DNA of 5,522 nucleotides from Acidobacteriaceae bacterium. Its GTDB lineage: Bacteria > Acidobacteriota > Terriglobia > Terriglobales > Acidobacteriaceae. Location: positions 1 to 5,522 of the forward strand of contig JAUTWY010000387.1 of assembly GCA_030838305.1 (NCBI GenBank), given 5' to 3'. Shown here in pieces: positions 1 through 5,463 of this stretch; position 1 is the first letter of the stretch, and each line of letters opens with the position of its first letter. The notes beneath the pieces are model-generated. The model made no database searches and had not been told where the DNA came from. It saw only the letters and a list, made by a program, of their open reading frames with translations. Position numbers and translations under genes: made by a program.

Positions 1-95
1 GCCTGGTTGGCATTGTTACGTTGCAAAATTTGATGCATTCGATGGCGCTACTGGCCGAGAGTCGCAAGCTCCGGCGAGACGGCGCGGAGTCGTGA
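1..95 (+). CDS. 3' end of a probable CBS-domain protein (partial, enters from left edge)
   Basis: The frame beginning at base 3 is open from the left edge and ends at TGA 93-95, giving 30 residues. It begins LVGIVTLQNLMHSMALLAES and ends in a basic/acidic tail, RKLRRDGAES. The opening LVGIVT followed by a helix is how the last strand and helix of a CBS domain (adenosine-nucleotide sensor) usually read, as in stand-alone CBS proteins or the tails of site-2-protease or transporter proteins. The competing frame at base 2 is also open but reads as a cysteine/arginine-rich, non-protein-like string. The gene converges on serA with 39 bp between the two stops. Only the C-terminus is visible, so the parent protein cannot be named and the CBS call rests on one short motif. 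Confidence 0.55.
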   Translation, partial: LVGIVTLQNLMHSMALLAESRKLRRDGAES

Positions 96-134
96 ACTTT
101 CTCCCTTTCGAGTGAGCAGCGCCCCAAGGCGAAC

Positions 135-1733
135 TCAGAACAGCCGCACCCCCTTCGCCTGCCGCACCGCCGGAATCTCCTCTAACTTCTTCAACACTCC
201 CTCTGGCACCGGTCCATCGACGTGAACCACGGCGATGGCCTCTCGCGTTTCTGACGAGACCTCGACACTTCGACGTCCCAGTGAAAAGTCCGCGATGTTA
301 ATCTCGTTTTCGCCAAGAATCGTGCCGACCCTGCCGATCACGCCCGGAACGTCGCGGTTTCGCAAGAAAATCAAATCGCGTTCCAACGGAGCTTCAACGT
401 CAATATCGTCGACGTGCAGCAAGCGTGGGAGGGTGCCACGCAGCACGGCGCCTTTCACCATATGCTGTTCCTTCGAACTCTTGAGAAAAATAGAAAGCAC
501 GCTTCCCGCACCGCCGGTCGAGACTTTCGCTTTATGCACCTCATGCACGCGAAGCCCCCGCGAGTCCGCAAGTGACGCGGCATTCACCAAGTTAGCTTTT
601 TCTTCCAAAGCCTGGTTGAGAATCCCCTTGATTGCCGCGTTGCGAATGAGTTCCGTCTTCCAGTCCGCGATGTGGCCGCTGTAGCGCAGCGAAATTTCTT
701 CAATCGAGCCATCAGAAATCTGCGCCAGAAATGCTCCCATACGTTCCGCCAGAACGATGTAGGGATGCATTTCCGCGTACTCTTCGGCCGAGACGGACGG
801 CACGTTCACGGCATTCTGAATCACGCCATGCTTCAGATACTCTTTGACCTGCTGGGCAATCTGGATGCCCACGGCTTCCTGCGCCTCGTAAGTCGATCCG
901 CCGGTGTGAGGCGTAAGAATAACGTTCTCCATCGCTTGCAGAGGCGATTGCTTCAGAGGCTCTTCCGCGAAAACATCGAGCGCTGCGGCAGCAACGTGGC
1001 CTTGTTTCAGCGCTTCCACCAAGTCGGCCTCATGGACCAGCTCACCGCGCGCACAATTGACCAGGCGGACGCCTTTCTTCATCTTCTTGAGCGAAGCCTG
1101 GTTGATCATGCCGGTCGTCTGCGGGGTGAGGCCAACGTGTAGCGTGATGTAATCCGCCGCTGCGTAAAGCTCATCCAGGCTGGTCAGGCGGATTCCCTGC
1201 TCCTTCGCCACACCCGCGGAAACAAACGGATCGTGCGCCACCAGCACCATTCCGAATGCCCGCGCCCGCCGCGCGACCTCCATACCAATGCGGCCTAGGC
1301 CGGCGATGCCCAGAGTCTTGCCCCGCAGCTCGGTGCCTTGCAGAGATTTCTTTTCCCAGCGTCCGGCATGCATCAGCGCGTCGGCCCGGCAAAGGTGGCG
1401 AGCCATCGCAAGCATCATGCCCAAAGTCTGTTCCGCCACGGCCACGGCATTTGCTCCAGGCGTATTCATTACCGCGATGCCCTGTCGGGTCGCCGCATCC
1501 AGATCGATGTTGTCCACGCCAACACCGGCCCGGCCAATCACGCGGAGCTTTTTCGCACCCGATATTAATTCCGCATCCGCCTGCACCGCCGAGCGCACGA
1601 TCAGTGCGTCAGCGGATTCCAAATGTTCTGAAAGTTTGCCGTCCAACTGGTCTGCGGTAAGGACAGTCCACTCCGGCTCTTTTAACTGCTCGAGGGCCGC
1701 GGCGGAGATTTTTTCTGCAATGACAATTTTCAA
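135..1733 (-). CDS. serA: D-3-phosphoglycerate dehydrogenase (SerA), three-domain type
   Basis: This enzyme catalyses the first step of the phosphorylated serine pathway: NAD-dependent oxidation of 3-phosphoglycerate to 3-phosphohydroxypyruvate in the cytoplasm. The 532 residues match the long SerA form. Visible landmarks are the N-terminal start MKIVIAEKIS, RAGVGVDNID (68-77), the Rossmann motif GLGRIG (145-150), the NAD-ribose acidic residue D168 in HDPF, catalytic R229 in NCARG, the acidic catalytic position in LDVFAEEP (about 252-259) and catalytic H276 in TPHTGGST. An allosteric substrate-binding (ASB) domain spans roughly 316-450, and a C-terminal ACT domain runs from about 456 (RDVPGVIGRVG...NIADFSLGR). 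ACT domains in this family usually sense serine or a related ligand. The start is TTG (1731-1733): the protein begins exactly where SerA homologues do, and AAAAGGA lies 11 nt upstream. Small deviations from textbook motifs (ARGELVHE, TPHTGG) keep the catalytic residues. The product is not in doubt. Confidence 0.97.
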   Translation of the reverse strand: MKIVIAEKISAAALEQLKEPEWTVLTADQLDGKLSEHLESADALIVRSAVQADAELISGAKKLRVIGRAGVGVDNIDLDAATRQGIAVMNTPGANAVAVAEQTLGMMLAMARHLCRADALMHAGRWEKKSLQGTELRGKTLGIAGLGRIGMEVARRARAFGMVLVAHDPFVSAGVAKEQGIRLTSLDELYAAADYITLHVGLTPQTTGMINQASLKKMKKGVRLVNCARGELVHEADLVEALKQGHVAAAALDVFAEEPLKQSPLQAMENVILTPHTGGSTYEAQEAVGIQIAQQVKEYLKHGVIQNAVNVPSVSAEEYAEMHPYIVLAERMGAFLAQISDGSIEEISLRYSGHIADWKTELIRNAAIKGILNQALEEKANLVNAASLADSRGLRVHEVHKAKVSTGGAGSVLSIFLKSSKEQHMVKGAVLRGTLPRLLHVDDIDVEAPLERDLIFLRNRDVPGVIGRVGTILGENEINIADFSLGRRSVEVSSETREAIAVVHVDGPVPEGVLKKLEEIPAVRQAKGVRLF

Positions 1734-1744
1734 GGGAGACTCGA

Positions 1745-1751
1745 TCCTTTT
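1745..1751 (-). promoter_or_regulatory. Ribosome binding site supporting the TTG start of serA
   Basis: On the minus strand AAAAGGA lies 11 nt before the TTG at 1733-1731. Spacing is a little long but acceptable. There is no nearby in-frame ATG that would give the conserved SerA N-terminus, so this site and the homologous N-terminus together fix the TTG start. Confidence 0.5.
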
Positions 1752-1769
1752 GATCTGCGACTTCTAGCC

Positions 1770-1807
1770 TGACAAAAGATTGACATCAAAATGACACTGC
1801 GCTGACA
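1770..1807. promoter_or_regulatory. Four TGACA elements at exact 11-bp period (Pho-box-like operator array)
   Basis: TGACA occurs at 1770, 1781, 1792 and 1803, each separated by six bases (AAAGAT, TCAAAA, CTGCGC). On the minus strand this is four TGTCA units repeating every 11 bp. Known biology: the Pho box bound by PhoB is a direct repeat of a TGTCA-containing 7-mer at 11-bp period, and other OmpR/PhoB-family regulators also bind direct repeats of 10-11 bp. The array lies between divergent serA (starts 1733) and the lipoprotein gene (starts 1875), so it could act on either. The TGTCA orientation points toward serA. The second unit, TTGACA, also matches a -35 hexamer, but no good -10 follows at 16-18 bp. 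The regulator's identity is inference. Confidence 0.5.
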
Positions 1808-1862
1808 CCCTGGCCCAGGGCCGCTCCTAAACTTTATCTAAATCGGGCGCTGTCGAACCCGC

Positions 1863-1867
1863 AGGAG
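1863..1867 (+). promoter_or_regulatory. Ribosome binding site of the lipoprotein gene
   Basis: AGGAG is followed by 7 nt and then ATG at 1875. This spacing favours the first ATG over a second in-frame ATG at 1884. Confidence 0.7.
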
Positions 1868-1874
1868 AAACAAT

Positions 1875-2276
1875 ATGACAAACATGACCACTCTGAAGAC
1901 AATAATTCTGGCCGGGCTTCTGTCGCTGGGCTTGGCTTGCGGCTACAGCAAGCCTGCCACCACTCCCCCCGCAGCCGGAACCACACCGACCGTCACCGTA
2001 CTTGCCCCTAACAGCATGGCTGCAGGAGGTTCATCCTTTGTGCTCACGGTCAACGGCACCAACTTTAACGGCAATGCCGCCATTAACTGGAACAGCGTGG
2101 CACAGACCACCACTCATGTGAGCGGAAACCAGTTGACCGCAACCATTCCTGCCAGCGATGTTGCAACTGCGGGCACGGTCACGGTCACAGTAACCAATCC
2201 CGGCACTCCCGGCGGCATATATGGCGGAGGCACTATGGCGCAAACTTCCAACATCATGACTTTCACCATCAATTAG
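1875..2276 (+). CDS. Small IPT/TIG-domain putative lipoprotein
   Basis: This encodes a 133-residue predicted exported protein. Residues 1-21 form a signal peptide with a short polar/basic start (MTNMTTLK) and a hydrophobic core (TIILAGLLSLGLA), followed by Cys22. The lipobox is imperfect (GLAC, with Gly at -3), so lipid attachment is likely but not certain. A Thr/Pro linker (about 25-39) leads to a single immunoglobulin-like IPT/TIG domain (about 39-133): VTVLAPNSMAAGGSSFVLTV, then NGTNF, LTATIPASDV, TVTVTVTNPGTPGG and a closing TFTIN. IPT/TIG domains are beta-sandwich modules usually found in multi-domain surface proteins, so a one-domain lipoprotein is a minimal form. A Gly-rich insertion, GGIYGGGTMAQ, precedes the last strand. 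An AGGAG site 7 nt upstream supports the start. The gene is divergent from serA and convergent with the aminotransferase, 24 bp away. The specific function is unknown; surface anchoring or binding is a guess. Confidence 0.85.
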   Translation: MTNMTTLKTIILAGLLSLGLACGYSKPATTPPAAGTTPTVTVLAPNSMAAGGSSFVLTVNGTNFNGNAAINWNSVAQTTTHVSGNQLTATIPASDVATAGTVTVTVTNPGTPGGIYGGGTMAQTSNIMTFTIN

Positions 2277-2300
2277 CCGGAAAGCTCACCGTCCGGGCTC

Positions 2301-3491
2301 TCAGGCTCCCACCAATTGTCGCTTGTGGGGCAGGCGCGCGTACACTTCCTGTGCCGCGCGCACGGCCGCGCCATACTCCACGGCCTTTCCCGTGGAGCGC
2401 GCCAAAACATGCTCCAGCGCGCCCAGAATGCCGATCGTATCCAGATAGTCGTAATAGCCGATGTGCGCGATGCGGAAGAGTTGGCCTTTCATTTCGCCTT
2501 GCCCATTGGCAACGACGGCATCAAAGGAATCGCGGAATTCCTTGACGATCTTTCCGGAATCAATTCCGTTCGGAGAGCAGATCGCGGTCAACGCGGCGGC
2601 CGGTGAAGAGGCAAAGAGCTTCAACCCCAGGGCCTGTGCGCCGGCTCGCGTCATCTCCGCACAAAGCTCGGCATTATTGACTAATACTTCCCGCCCCTTC
2701 GCCAGATCTCCCTGGCCCATCCCCCGGACGAATTCCAGTGCAGCCCCCAGCGCCGCAAAAAGCGATGTGGCCGGCGTGTAGGCGGATTCTCCCTTTGCCG
2801 CCGACTTGCGTTCCTTACGCAAATCGAAGTAGAACCGCGGAGACGTGGTTGTCTCCATCCGCTGCCACGCCCGCTCGCTCACGGCGCAATATGCAAGGCC
2901 GGGGGGAATCATCAGCGCTTTCTGTGAGCCGCCAATGATCACATCCACGCCCCAGCCATCGAGATCGAAATAAGTCGTGCCCAGGCCGGTGATCGCATCC
3001 ACTACGAGCAGCGTGTCGTCGCCACGGGTACGTACAACTTTGGCAATGCCCTGCACATCATGCCGTGCGCCGGTGGAACTCTCCGTCGCCTGGACGAACA
3101 CTGCGCGCACGTCAGGGGTGAGTTTCAGGTGAATATCATCTAGAGAAAATGTTTCGCCATAAGCAGCGGCCAACACCTCGACCTTGCAGCCGAACGCCTT
3201 CGCCAAGGCAGTCCACCGCTCACCGAACTTTCCCGCCGTGAGCACCAGGACCTTATCGCCCGGAGACGTCAGATTTGACACCGCGGCTTCCATCACGCCC
3301 GTACCCGAGCAAGCGAGCACTAGCACATCATTCTGCGTGCCGATGAATTCCTTCATGTCGGCAAGCACACGCTGAAACAGCGCGCGGAAATCAGCGGTGC
3401 GGTGATGCGCCGTGAACGAAGCCATGGCGGTTTGCGCCGCTGGCAGTAGCGGCGTTGGCCCGGGAGTAAAAAGACGATTCTTACGCAGCAT
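2301..3491 (-). CDS. Class V PLP-dependent aminotransferase, alanine-glyoxylate / serine-pyruvate type
   Basis: This is a 396-residue fold-type I PLP enzyme of the AGXT/serine-pyruvate aminotransferase group. Visible landmarks are the N-terminal FTPGPTPLLP (8-17), the phosphate-binding region CSGTGVMEAA (61-70), TESSTG (136-141), D165 in VVDAITGLG (pairs with the pyridine nitrogen), the Schiff-base K191 in GGSQKALMIPPG, and R340 in LFRIAHIG (binds the substrate carboxylate). All key residues are present and the length is normal. Family members move amino groups between alanine, serine or related donors and glyoxylate or pyruvate; an archaeal relative is proposed to make phosphoserine. Its position near serA makes 3-phosphohydroxypyruvate a candidate substrate, which is inference. 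The start is ATG 3491-3489, fixed by the conserved N-terminus. The AGGA ribosome binding site (3502-3505, 10 nt away) and the ATG lie inside a large palindrome. The gene runs the same way as the upstream ABM gene, 88 bp away. Confidence 0.93.
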   Translation of the reverse strand: MLRKNRLFTPGPTPLLPAAQTAMASFTAHHRTADFRALFQRVLADMKEFIGTQNDVLVLACSGTGVMEAAVSNLTSPGDKVLVLTAGKFGERWTALAKAFGCKVEVLAAAYGETFSLDDIHLKLTPDVRAVFVQATESSTGARHDVQGIAKVVRTRGDDTLLVVDAITGLGTTYFDLDGWGVDVIIGGSQKALMIPPGLAYCAVSERAWQRMETTTSPRFYFDLRKERKSAAKGESAYTPATSLFAALGAALEFVRGMGQGDLAKGREVLVNNAELCAEMTRAGAQALGLKLFASSPAAALTAICSPNGIDSGKIVKEFRDSFDAVVANGQGEMKGQLFRIAHIGYYDYLDTIGILGALEHVLARSTGKAVEYGAAVRAAQEVYARLPHKRQLVGA

Positions 3492-3549
3492 TCCGATAGA
3501 GTCCTGAAGATCTTGAAATATGTTTCTTCAGTAGTCTATCGGAATGCTG
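3486..3549 (-). promoter_or_regulatory. 64-bp near-perfect palindrome covering the aminotransferase RBS and start codon
   Basis: CAGCATTCCGATAGA (3486-3500) is the exact reverse complement of 3535-3549. After a three-position step with two mismatches (3501-3503 against 3532-3534), a further 7 bp match (3504-3510 with 3525-3531), leaving a 14-nt loop (3511-3524). In total 23 of 25 positions pair. In the minus-strand transcript the 3' arm holds the AGGA (3505-3502) and the AUG (3491-3489), so both would be base-paired. This suggests translational control, or a recent inverted duplication of the gene's 5' end. No U tract follows, so it does not look like an intrinsic terminator for the ABM gene. 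Confidence 0.8.
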
Positions 3550-3579
3550 GCAAGTCTCGAAATGCGGGACGACTGAAGG

Positions 3580-3885
3580 TTAGCCGCGAGTAGATTTAAG
3601 CGCGAGAATTTCCGGCTTGGCCACATCCGGCGGTTTGGAAAAGAGATCCTTGGCTTTGGCGAAGAGCGCCTTCGCAATCTCGCCGTTAAGATGTGCATTG
3701 CGCCCGTTGTCATCGGCGAAAGTATCGAAGATGCCGTATTTCCCCGGCCCCATTTTGATTGCGTACCAACTCAGTGTGGCCGCTTCGCGCTCGGCCAGCG
3801 GCTGCGCCGACTTCAAAAAATCTTCTACTTCTTTCTCTTTTCCCGGTTTTGCTTCCAGTTGCGCCCAAATCGCGACTCTGCTCAT
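3580..3885 (-). CDS. ABM-fold protein (antibiotic biosynthesis monooxygenase-like / putative quinol monooxygenase)
   Basis: This is a 101-residue cytoplasmic protein with no signal peptide. Its sequence fits the dimeric alpha+beta-barrel ABM family: a first strand VAIWAQLEAKPG (4-15), helix KEKEVEDFLKSAQPLAERE (16-34), strand TLSWYAIKMGPGKYGIFDTFAD (37-58) and the typical helix RNAHLNGEIAKALFAKA (62-78) with H65. Length is normal for the family. Members include cofactor-independent quinone-forming monooxygenases, but many have no known activity, so a reaction should not be assigned. AGGAGG lies 8 nt before the ATG, a near-ideal start site and much stronger than that of the next gene. It may be co-transcribed with the downstream aminotransferase (88 bp), although the intervening palindrome could separate their expression. 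Confidence 0.85.
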   Translation of the reverse strand: MSRVAIWAQLEAKPGKEKEVEDFLKSAQPLAEREAATLSWYAIKMGPGKYGIFDTFADDNGRNAHLNGEIAKALFAKAKDLFSKPPDVAKPEILALKSTRG

Positions 3886-3893
3886 GGTGGCTT

Positions 3894-3899
3894 CCTCCT
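3894..3899 (-). promoter_or_regulatory. Consensus Shine-Dalgarno of the ABM gene
   Basis: On the minus strand AGGAGG is followed by 8 nt and then ATG at 3885-3883. It fixes the start and predicts efficient translation. Confidence 0.85.
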
Positions 3900-3971
3900 G
3901 AGCATGAGATGCGGGGCAGAATGGTTTGGTGGCGGGAGTTGTTGGGAGAATTCGCCACGATGCTCAATGTG

Positions 3972-3997
3972 GGACAGCCGCCCGCCCTCGGTTGTCC
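3972..3997. repeat. Intergenic hairpin 1 (9-bp stem)
   Basis: GGACAGCCG (3972-3980) pairs with CGGTTGTCC (3989-3997) over nine positions, one of them a G-T wobble, around the 8-nt loop CCCGCCCT. It lies between the divergent ABM and yqeY genes. The left arm with its flank (GTGGGACAGCCGCC) recurs with one mismatch downstream of yqeY at 4582-4595, which suggests a dispersed repeat. No T tract follows. Confidence 0.55.
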
Positions 3998-3998
3998 A

Positions 3999-4015
3999 GT
4001 CGAGCGAAGCTCGAC
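3999..4015. repeat. Intergenic hairpin 2 (7-bp stem, GAA loop)
   Basis: GTCGAGC and GCTCGAC form a perfect 7-bp inverted repeat around GAA. It begins one base after hairpin 1, so the two form a compact double-hairpin unit typical of dispersed intergenic palindromic repeats. A regulatory role for yqeY is possible but nothing in the sequence shows it. Confidence 0.55.
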
Positions 4016-4050
4016 AGTTCCATTGCCACGAGCAGTCGACTCGGCCGTTA

Positions 4051-4063
4051 GTCAGAATCTGAC
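4051..4063. promoter_or_regulatory. 13-bp dyad GTCAGA-A-TCTGAC upstream of yqeY promoter
   Basis: This is a perfect 6-bp dyad with a single central base, too tight to fold as a hairpin, so it resembles a binding site for a dimeric protein. Its centre (4057) is 33 bp upstream of the TATAAT box, a position where activators often bind. No regulator can be named. Confidence 0.3.
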
Positions 4064-4089
4064 CACCCATTGGCCCTCGGCTCCTCCGC

Positions 4090-4095
4090 TATAAT
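4090..4095 (+). promoter_or_regulatory. -10 box TATAAT of yqeY, predicting a near-leaderless transcript
   Basis: A perfect TATAAT ends 9 bases before the yqeY ATG (4105). Transcription would normally begin about 7 bases after the hexamer, near 4102-4103, leaving 0-3 nt of leader. No good -35 hexamer stands 16-18 bp upstream, and no Shine-Dalgarno sequence lies between the box and the ATG, which fits a leaderless mRNA. Confidence 0.6.
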
Positions 4096-4104
4096 TGGCG
4101 CACT

Positions 4105-4563
4105 ATGAGCCTCGTCGAACAGATTCAGAAAGACATCACCGCCGCCATGAAGGCACGCGAGGAGCAGCGCCTCTCCACCCTGCGCATGGTCAAGTCTGCG
4201 CTCAAGAACCGTGAAGTCGACAAGATGGCCCCGCTCGATGACAAAGAGTCTCAGGCCGTCCTCGCCACGCTAATCAAACAGCGTAAGGAATCCGTCGAGC
4301 AGTTCACCAAAGGCGGACGCCAGGAAATGGCGGACAAAGAAGCGGCCGAAATCGTGTTGATCGAGAGCTACTTGCCCAAAGCCGCCGGCGAGGCCGAAGT
4401 TGTCGCCGGAGTGAAGGCCGTCATAGCCGAGATGGGCTCGCCCACCATGAAAGACATGGGCACGGTAATGAAGAGTGCTATGGCTCGCTTTTCTGGTGCG
4501 GGGATGCGCGTGGACGGGAAGATGGTTAGTGAGGTTGTGAAGAAGGAGTTAGCGGGGAAGTAG
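4105..4563 (+). CDS. yqeY: YqeY / GatB-YqeY domain protein
   Basis: This is a 152-residue cytoplasmic protein matching the stand-alone YqeY family, which is usually close to 150 residues. It opens with the typical MSLVEQIQKDITAAMKAREE and LRMVKSALKN (26-35), continues with IKQRKESVEQFTKGGRQEMADKEAAE and IESYLP (about 57-90), and ends with GSPTMKDMGTVMKSAMARFSG (111-131) and a C-terminal helix. The family resembles the tail domain of GatB, the tRNA-binding part of the Glu-tRNA(Gln)/Asp-tRNA(Asn) amidotransferase. The free-standing protein's exact role is not established, but a tRNA link is the usual inference. The start is fixed by the conserved N-terminus, since the next in-frame ATG would remove it. 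There is no Shine-Dalgarno, and TATAAT sits at 4090-4095. It converges on rsmI with 39 bp between the genes. Confidence 0.95.
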   Translation: MSLVEQIQKDITAAMKAREEQRLSTLRMVKSALKNREVDKMAPLDDKESQAVLATLIKQRKESVEQFTKGGRQEMADKEAAEIVLIESYLPKAAGEAEVVAGVKAVIAEMGSPTMKDMGTVMKSAMARFSGAGMRVDGKMVSEVVKKELAGK

Positions 4564-4581
4564 GCTCAGCGACGGCTTAGC

Positions 4582-4604
4582 GTGGGAGAGCCGCCGGGTT
4601 TGTC
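4582..4604. repeat. Degenerate second copy of the intergenic repeat
   Basis: GTGGGAGAGCCGCC (4582-4595) matches GTGGGACAGCCGCC upstream of yqeY with one mismatch, and GGTTTGTC (4597-4604) resembles GGTTGTC of the same unit, with the loop shortened. It overlaps the last codon positions of rsmI. A 5-bp stem (CGGCT 4573-4577 with AGCCG 4589-4593) could form here and might help terminate yqeY transcription, but the T run after it is poor. Confidence 0.35.
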
Positions 4605-5463
4605 ATTTGCGCCTCTGCAACTCCCGATAAGCCTCGCTTTTCGAAATTCCACGCTCTTTCGCCACTTTTTTCAGGGCGGCTTTCTCGTCGACCTTCTCTT
4701 CCCCCATGATCTGCTCAACTCTCTGTCTAACCGAAAAACGGGGGGAAGCGCCTATCTCCCCACGAACCTCGCCTTCCTCAGCCTTCCCGATCAGCAGCGT
4801 GATCTCTCCCTTCACGCCGTCGCGTGATTTCAAAGTTTCTAGTACCTCGCCCGCGCGCCCGCGCAGAAACTCTTCATGCAGCTTGGTCACTTCGCGCGCG
4901 ATCACCACATGCCGGTCTGTTCCCAGAACGTCGACTGCATCGGAAAGTGCCTCGACGATACGGTGCGGAGCTTCGTAAAAAACCTGCGTCCGCGGGGAAG
5001 TCATGATCGCCGCCAGCGCCGCCCGCCGCTCCCCACGCTTCGCGGGAAGAAATCCGCTGAAGCGGAACGAATCCGTCGGCAACCCGCTCGCCACCAGCGC
5101 CGCCAGAAACGCCGACGCTCCCGGAATGGGCACCACCGGCACCTGATGTCGAATGGCCAGTGAAATCAGCCGGAAGCCAGGATCAGAAATGCCCGGCATG
5201 CCCGCATCCGTCACCAGCGCAAGGCTCGCGCCCTCCTGCATTTCTTTCACCAGTTCCGCCGCGCGCGTCATCTCGTTATGTTCGTGGTAGCTGATCGTAC
5301 GCGTCGTGATTCCATAGTGATTGAGCAGTTTCTGGGTCTGCCGCGTGTCTTCGCAGGCAATCACACCTACTTGCTTAAGCACACGCACTGCCCGCAGCGT
5401 GATATCTTCCAGGTTGCCGATCGGTGTGGCGACGAGATAAAGGGCCGGCCCCGGGCCGAGCAC
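4603..5463 (-). CDS. rsmI: 16S rRNA (cytidine-1402-2'-O)-methyltransferase RsmI
   Basis: The enzyme uses S-adenosylmethionine to methylate the 2'-O of C1402 in the ribosomal decoding centre. The 286 residues show the tetrapyrrole-methylase fold in order: LYLVATPIGNLEDITLRAVRVL (8-29), CEDTRQTQKLLNHYGI (37-52), LVTDAGMPGISDPG (83-96), VPIPGASAFLAAL (111-123), FSGFLPAKRGERRAAL (135-150), FYEAPHRIVEAL (162-173), REVTKLHEEFLRG (190-202) and GEITLLIGKAEE (219-230). The C-terminal helical tail ends SKSEAYRELQRRK, as in full-length members. The start given is GTG (5463-5461), but it has no clear Shine-Dalgarno, and the frame stays open to the right edge without another ATG, GTG or TTG in view. The true start may lie outside the window and the gene may be 5'-partial here. 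The product is certain; the N-terminus is not. Confidence 0.95.
   Translation of the reverse strand: MLGPGPALYLVATPIGNLEDITLRAVRVLKQVGVIACEDTRQTQKLLNHYGITTRTISYHEHNEMTRAAELVKEMQEGASLALVTDAGMPGISDPGFRLISLAIRHQVPVVPIPGASAFLAALVASGLPTDSFRFSGFLPAKRGERRAALAAIMTSPRTQVFYEAPHRIVEALSDAVDVLGTDRHVVIAREVTKLHEEFLRGRAGEVLETLKSRDGVKGEITLLIGKAEEGEVRGEIGASPRFSVRQRVEQIMGEEKVDEKAALKKVAKERGISKSEAYRELQRRK

Noticed and set aside
135..1733. Altered SerA motifs (ARGELVHE instead of the usual ARGG, TPHTGG instead of TPHLGA) as a sign of changed function
   Set aside because: The catalytic Arg, acidic residue and His are all kept, and the ASB and ACT domains are intact, so this reads as normal variation within the family.
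1288..1767. Long plus-strand open frame opposite serA, with others at 235-684, 672-1142 and 1256-1660
   Set aside because: They lie wholly or almost wholly antisense to a clear serA gene, have Arg/Ser/Pro-rich compositions typical of shadow frames in GC-rich DNA, and show no recognisable domain.
1780..1785. TTGACA as a standard -35 box for the lipoprotein gene
   Set aside because: No acceptable -10 hexamer follows at 16-18 bp (1803-1808 reads TGACAC). The hexamer is better explained as one unit of the periodic TGACA array.
1812..1822. Palindrome GGCCC-A-GGGCC next to the TGACA array
   Set aside because: A perfect 5-bp dyad, but short and made only of G and C apart from its central A, so expected by chance in GC-rich DNA. 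Not reported as a site.
2277..2296. Possible terminator between the lipoprotein and aminotransferase genes (CCGGA...TCCGG)
   Set aside because: Only a 5-bp stem with a 10-nt loop and no T tract on either strand; too weak to call.
3486..3549. The palindrome as an intrinsic terminator for the ABM gene
   Set aside because: The stem is not GC-rich, no U tract follows on the minus strand, and it overlaps the next gene's start codon, which is a poor place for a terminator.
3544..3576. Tiny plus-strand frame starting at the mirrored ATG of the palindrome (10 residues, MLASLEMRDD)
   Set aside because: It exists only because the palindrome copies the aminotransferase start region in reverse, and it stops after 10 codons. 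No evidence of a peptide gene.
3899..3966. Nested inverted repeats TGAGCAT/ATGCTCA and GTGGCG/CGCCAC upstream of the ABM gene
   Set aside because: The arms are only 6-7 bp and far apart (54-nt and 18-nt loops), so they are weak evidence for a structured leader without a folding calculation.
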